Source of the DNA: Pseudomonadota bacterium
Lineage (GTDB): Bacteria; Pseudomonadota; Alphaproteobacteria; Caulobacterales; Caulobacteraceae
Length of the DNA: 11,458 nucleotides
Direction of reading: 5' to 3'
Assembly (NCBI GenBank): GCA_023386645.1
Contig: JAEWJI010000047.1
Location: 1 to 11,458, forward strand
In this document: piece after piece, positions 8,472-11,458 of the stretch
How positions within the stretch are numbered: position 1 is the stretch's first letter
How the letters are laid out: the number at the start of each line of letters is the position of its first letter
Made by a program: the position numbers and the translations under genes
The notes under the pieces: model-generated
What the model was told of the DNA's origin: nothing
Database searches by the model: none
The model's input: only the letters and a program-made list of their open reading frames with translations

Positions 8472-9578
8472 ATGCCCCAAAGCTTCTCCGACGTGACCGC
8501 GACGGTCTCCAGCCTTCAGGCCCGCATCGCCTGGATGCCGGATTGGATGGTCGTCGCGATGGTCATCGGCCTCTTCGTCGCCATCGGGTGGGTGGCGCAC
8601 AAAATCTTCTTCGGCGTGCTGCGCCGGGCGGTGAGATCGCGGGACGCCTTTTGGCGGGGCGTGGTCGAACGGGCTCGGCTGAAGCTGCGCGTGCTGGTCC
8701 TGATCGTCGCGATCGGGATCGGGGCGACGGTTTCACCCATGGATGTCGAGGTCGCGGCGAACCTTCGGTCGCTGTTGCTGATCGCCTTCATCCTGACGCT
8801 CGGCTGGCTGGCCTCGGGCGTGCTCGACATGTGGAGCCTGGTCTACCTGCGACGCTTCAACGTCGAGGTGGAGGACAACCTCGTCGCGAGGAAACACGTC
8901 ACCCAGACGCGCATCCTGAGACGGGTGGTCAAGGTGCTGATCGTGCTTGTCACGGTCGCGCTGGCCCTGATGACCATCTCGGGCTTCCGCCAATGGGGCG
9001 TCAGCCTTCTGGCCTCGGCCGGGGTGGTCGGCATCATCGCGGGCCTGGCGCTGCAGCCGGTGCTGACCAATCTGCTGGCCGGCATCCAGATCGCCGTGAC
9101 CCAGCCGATCCGCATCGACGACGCGGTGATCGTCGAGGGCGAGTGGGGTCAGGTCGAGGAGATCACCTCGACCTATGTAGTGGTCAAGCTGTGGGACTGG
9201 CGCCGGATGGTGCTGCCTCTGACCTATTTCATCCAGACGCCGTTCCAGAACTGGACGCGGGAGACCGCTCGGCTGATCGGCACGGCCTTCCTCTATGTGG
9301 ACTACGAGGCGCCGATGGACCGGCTTCGCGCCGAGTTGGAGCGCATCTGCCGGGCCAGCCCCCATTGGGATGGAGACGTCGTCGTGTTGCAGGTCACCGA
9401 CATCACGGACCGCGTCGCCCAGGTCCGCTGCCTGGCCTCGGCGCGGAACGCGGGCGTCGCCTTCGACCTGCGCTGCGAGATCCGCGAGAAGATGCTGGCC
9501 TTCATGCGGGACGATTGCCCCGAGGCCCTGCCGAAGGATCGGGTGGACCTCGATCGCGAGACCGAAAAGGTATCGTAA
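8472..9578 (+). CDS. Small-conductance mechanosensitive channel, MscS family
   Basis: This is an inner-membrane channel that opens under membrane tension and releases solutes on osmotic downshock. It has 368 residues. Hydrophobic segments lie near 25-47, 72-88, 99-120 and 151-169, with the pore-lining helix at about 176-207, giving five predicted membrane helices against three in E. coli MscS. The pore helix (AGVVGIIAGLALQPVLTNLL) aligns well with MscS GAAGLAVGLALQG. In that alignment Ile188 and Leu192 sit at the MscS gate leucines 105 and 109, and Pro196 replaces the kink glycine 113. The beta domain follows: PIRIDDAVIVEGEWGQVEEI (212-231) and LPLTYFIQTPFQNW (248-261). A cytoplasmic alpha/beta domain runs to about 345, with a charged tail. 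GGAA lies 6 nt before the ATG. Conductance and exact subfamily are unknown. Confidence 0.92.
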   Translation: MPQSFSDVTATVSSLQARIAWMPDWMVVAMVIGLFVAIGWVAHKIFFGVLRRAVRSRDAFWRGVVERARLKLRVLVLIVAIGIGATVSPMDVEVAANLRSLLLIAFILTLGWLASGVLDMWSLVYLRRFNVEVEDNLVARKHVTQTRILRRVVKVLIVLVTVALALMTISGFRQWGVSLLASAGVVGIIAGLALQPVLTNLLAGIQIAVTQPIRIDDAVIVEGEWGQVEEITSTYVVVKLWDWRRMVLPLTYFIQTPFQNWTRETARLIGTAFLYVDYEAPMDRLRAELERICRASPHWDGDVVVLQVTDITDRVAQVRCLASARNAGVAFDLRCEIREKMLAFMRDDCPEALPKDRVDLDRETEKVS

Positions 9579-9601
9579 CCGGCCCCGCCTAAGGTTCCGT
9601 C

Positions 9602-10330
9602 ATGGCCCACTTCATGACCATCGACTTCGCGGAAGGCGACCAGGCGGCGTTGCGCGATCGGGTCGAAGCGATGGCGCGTGGGCCCTATGGCTACGTCGTG
9701 ACGCCGAATGTCGATCACGTGGTCAAGCTGATGGACGGCAGGGTCGATCGCGACCTGTATCAGGGCGCGGCCCTGAAGGTGTGCGACAGCCGCATCCTGG
9801 CGCTGCTGGCCAGGCTGAAGGGTCTGCGGCTGACGGTCTATCCAGGCTCGGACCTGACCCGCGATCTGCTGGAGGCCGCGACGCCGGACGGGTTGAGGTT
9901 CGCGGTATTTGGGCCCGACCGGATCGCGTTCGATGATTTGAAGGCGAGGTATTCCAGGGCGAGGCTGGGGTTCATCGAGGCCTCGATGCTGAAGCCGGGG
10001 ACGCCTGAGTGGGACGCCTGCGTGGGCGAGGTGGCGGCCGCCGAGTGGGACGTGCTGCTCGACTGCATCTCCTTCCCGAAACAGGAGCAGTTCGCGGCGG
10101 CGCTCAAGGCGTCGGGGCGCGAGACCGGGGTGGCCTTGTGCGTCGGGGCGTCGGTCGATTTCCTGACAGGCCGTCAGCAACGGGCGCCGGGCTGGGTGCA
10201 GCGGTTGTCTCTGGAGTGGCTTCACCGTCTGATCGGCCAGCCGCGCCGCATGTTCCGTCGCTATGTGATCGAGGGCCCGGCCATCTTCGGCTGGTTCATC
10301 CGCACCGAGCTCCTGGCCCCGCGCCCCTAG
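9602..10330 (+). CDS. WecG/TagA/CpsF-family glycosyltransferase (GT26), orphan
   Basis: Members of this family transfer a sugar such as ManNAc(A) or glucose from a UDP-sugar to a lipid-linked saccharide at the cytoplasmic membrane face. The 242-residue length is typical. Family motifs seen are VTPNVDHVV (33-41, with the conserved Thr34), the lone Asp62 in VCDSRIL, where TagA has its catalytic Asp65, YPGSDLTRDLL (80-90), FPKQEQF (158-164), VGASVDFLTGRQQRAPGW (181-198) and the C-terminal LSLEWLHRLIGQPRRMFRRY (202-221). The segment around Asp62 departs from the usual A-D-G-x-G pattern. AAGG lies 7 nt before the ATG, and the gene follows the channel gene by 23 nt, so both may be cotranscribed. 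No other polysaccharide gene is nearby, so substrate and pathway are unknown. Its TAG stop shares CTAG with the smc stop. Confidence 0.85.
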   Translation: MAHFMTIDFAEGDQAALRDRVEAMARGPYGYVVTPNVDHVVKLMDGRVDRDLYQGAALKVCDSRILALLARLKGLRLTVYPGSDLTRDLLEAATPDGLRFAVFGPDRIAFDDLKARYSRARLGFIEASMLKPGTPEWDACVGEVAAAEWDVLLDCISFPKQEQFAAALKASGRETGVALCVGASVDFLTGRQQRAPGWVQRLSLEWLHRLIGQPRRMFRRYVIEGPAIFGWFIRTELLAPRP

Positions 10331-11458
10331 GCGACCAGCTTCTCGGCCTGGGTCAGATCGACGCTGACCAGCTGGCTGACCCCACGCTCGGGCATGGTCA
10401 CGCCATAGAGCCGGTCCATACGGCTCATGCTCACCGGGTTGTGGGTGATGACGATGAAGCGGGTGTCGGTGCGCCGGCGCATCTCGTCCAGCATCTTGCA
10501 GAAACGGTCGACGTTCGCGTCGTCGAGCGGCGCGTCCACCTCGTCCAGCACGCAGACCGGCGCCGGATTGGCCAGGAAGACCGCGAAAATCAGGGCCGCG
10601 GCCGTCAGGGCCTGCTCGCCGCCCGACATCAGGCTCATCACCGCCAGCCGCTTGCCGGGCGGACAGGCGTAGATCTCCAGCCCCGCCTCCAGCGGATCGT
10701 CACTCTCGACCAGTTTCAACTCGGCCTGGCCGCCGCCGAACAGCGTCTCGAACAGGGCCTTGAAGTTGTCGTTGATGATGTCGAAGGCCGCGATCAGCCG
10801 CTCCCGCCCCTCGGCGTTCAGCTCGTCGATGCCGTCGCGCAGCTTGGCGATGGCGCCGGTCAGGTCGCTCCGTTCCGAGCGCATGGCCTGGAGCCGGTCG
10901 CCGTACTCGGTCGCCTCCTCCTCGGCGCGCAGGTTGACGGCGCCCAGCTGCTCGCGCTCGCGCTCCAGCCCCATCAACAGGCTCTCGGCCCCGGCCACGT
11001 CGGGCGGGCGAGCGATGGCGTCGTCGGTCAGCTTTCGCCCCAGTTCATCGGGTGAGAGGCCGGAGGCGTCGCGCACCTGGGCCTCGGCCAGGGCCAGGCG
11101 CTCGGAGGCCGCCTCAGCCCGGGCGGTCAGTCCGGCGCGGGTCTCGCGGGCTTCCGACGCACGGCTCTCGGCGGCGCGGGTGGCGCGATCGGCTTCGGCG
11201 ACCTCGGACTCGGCGACCGCCAGGGCGTCGGCGGCGGCGCGACGACGGTCCTCGGCGGTGGTCAGGGCGTCCATGAGGCTGGAGCGCTGCGCGGCCAGCT
11301 GGTCCGGCGCGGTCTCGGCCGCCGTGAGGCGCAGCCCGGTCTTTTCGGCGTCGGCTTCCAGCGTTTTGACGCGGGCGCGGGCGTCGCGGCCCCGCGCGGT
11401 CCAGCCGTTCCGCTCGCGCGCCAGACCCTCGAGGCGGGACTTGCGGGCGGCGGCCTCG
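10327..11458 (-). CDS. smc: Chromosome segregation protein SMC, C-terminal part (5' end beyond window)
   Basis: SMC is the ATPase core of the condensin-like complex that organises and helps segregate the chromosome, working with ScpA/ScpB. The frame is open from the window edge to the TAG at 10327 (376 residues seen; whole bacterial SMCs are about 1150). The internal ATG at 11274 is not the start: the preceding 61 codons continue the same Ala/Glu/Arg-rich coiled coil. Fragment residues 1 to about 165 are the returning arm coiled coil. From about 166 the head C-lobe follows, with FETLFGGGQAELKLV, the ABC signature LMSGGEQ (276-282), Walker B PAPVCVLDEVDAPLDD (298-313) with Glu306 as catalytic base, and the H-loop VITHNPVSM (336-344). 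All ATPase residues expected in this half are present. The Walker A lobe and hinge lie outside. Confidence 0.95.
   Translation of the reverse strand, partial: EAAARKSRLEGLARERNGWTARGRDARARVKTLEADAEKTGLRLTAAETAPDQLAAQRSSLMDALTTAEDRRRAAADALAVAESEVAEADRATRAAESRASEARETRAGLTARAEAASERLALAEAQVRDASGLSPDELGRKLTDDAIARPPDVAGAESLLMGLEREREQLGAVNLRAEEEATEYGDRLQAMRSERSDLTGAIAKLRDGIDELNAEGRERLIAAFDIINDNFKALFETLFGGGQAELKLVESDDPLEAGLEIYACPPGKRLAVMSLMSGGEQALTAAALIFAVFLANPAPVCVLDEVDAPLDDANVDRFCKMLDEMRRRTDTRFIVITHNPVSMSRMDRLYGVTMPERGVSQLVSVDLTQAEKLVA

Noticed and set aside
8733..9365. Minus-strand frame of 210 codons opposite the mechanosensitive channel
   Set aside because: The plus strand encodes a clear MscS pore and beta domain; the antisense product is His/Gln/Asp-rich with no motif.
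10009..11055. Plus-strand frame of 348 codons across the glycosyltransferase end and smc
   Set aside because: It overlaps two genes with clear family motifs, and its product (QHLAETVDVRVVERRVHLVQ type) is the mirror of the SMC head. No independent support.
11272..11274. ATG at 11274 as the start of a short SMC-like protein
   Set aside because: The 61 codons upstream to the window edge are open and continue the same coiled-coil composition, and an SMC needs its N-terminal Walker A lobe. It is an internal Met.

Overview
This is a G+C-rich window of dense, mostly C/G-ending codons. It most likely comes from an alphaproteobacterium of the Caulobacteraceae (Brevundimonas/Caulobacter type). The reasons are the acrA-acrB-nodT gene order with a divergent TetR gene, the NodT-type outer-membrane factor, and an SMC with an alphaproteobacterial-looking C-terminus. 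The genus is an inference, because no rRNA or other taxonomic marker is present.

Positions 1-5480 hold a complete tripartite drug-efflux module on the minus strand: periplasmic adaptor (4109-5305), RND inner-membrane pump (847-4101) and NodT/OprM-type outer-membrane lipoprotein (1-847, cut by the window edge). The genes are separated by 7 nt and by a 1-nt stop/start overlap, so they look like one operon. A TetR-family repressor (5481-6038) is transcribed divergently. The gap between them holds an 18-bp perfect palindrome carrying a TTGACA -35 box on each strand, plus a second, imperfect copy exactly 40 bp away. This is what autoregulated repression of both transcripts would look like.

Positions 6043-8290 hold a two-gene ergothioneine operon on the minus strand. 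egtB is upstream and egtD downstream, overlapping by 8 nt. Together they supply histidine trimethylation and the O2-dependent C-S bond-forming step. EgtA, EgtC and EgtE homologues are not in the window.

Positions 8472-10330 hold two co-directional plus-strand genes 23 nt apart: a small-conductance mechanosensitive channel (MscS family) and an orphan WecG/TagA/CpsF (GT26) glycosyltransferase. The glycosyltransferase converges on, and overlaps by 4 nt, the 3' end of a minus-strand smc gene (10327 to beyond 11458). Its ATPase head C-lobe is complete here, but the rest lies outside the window.

No tRNA, rRNA, CRISPR array, insertion sequence or clear intrinsic terminator was found. The region reads as core chromosome. 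No wholly new system is evident; the most informative signal is the operator/promoter architecture between the efflux operon and its repressor.
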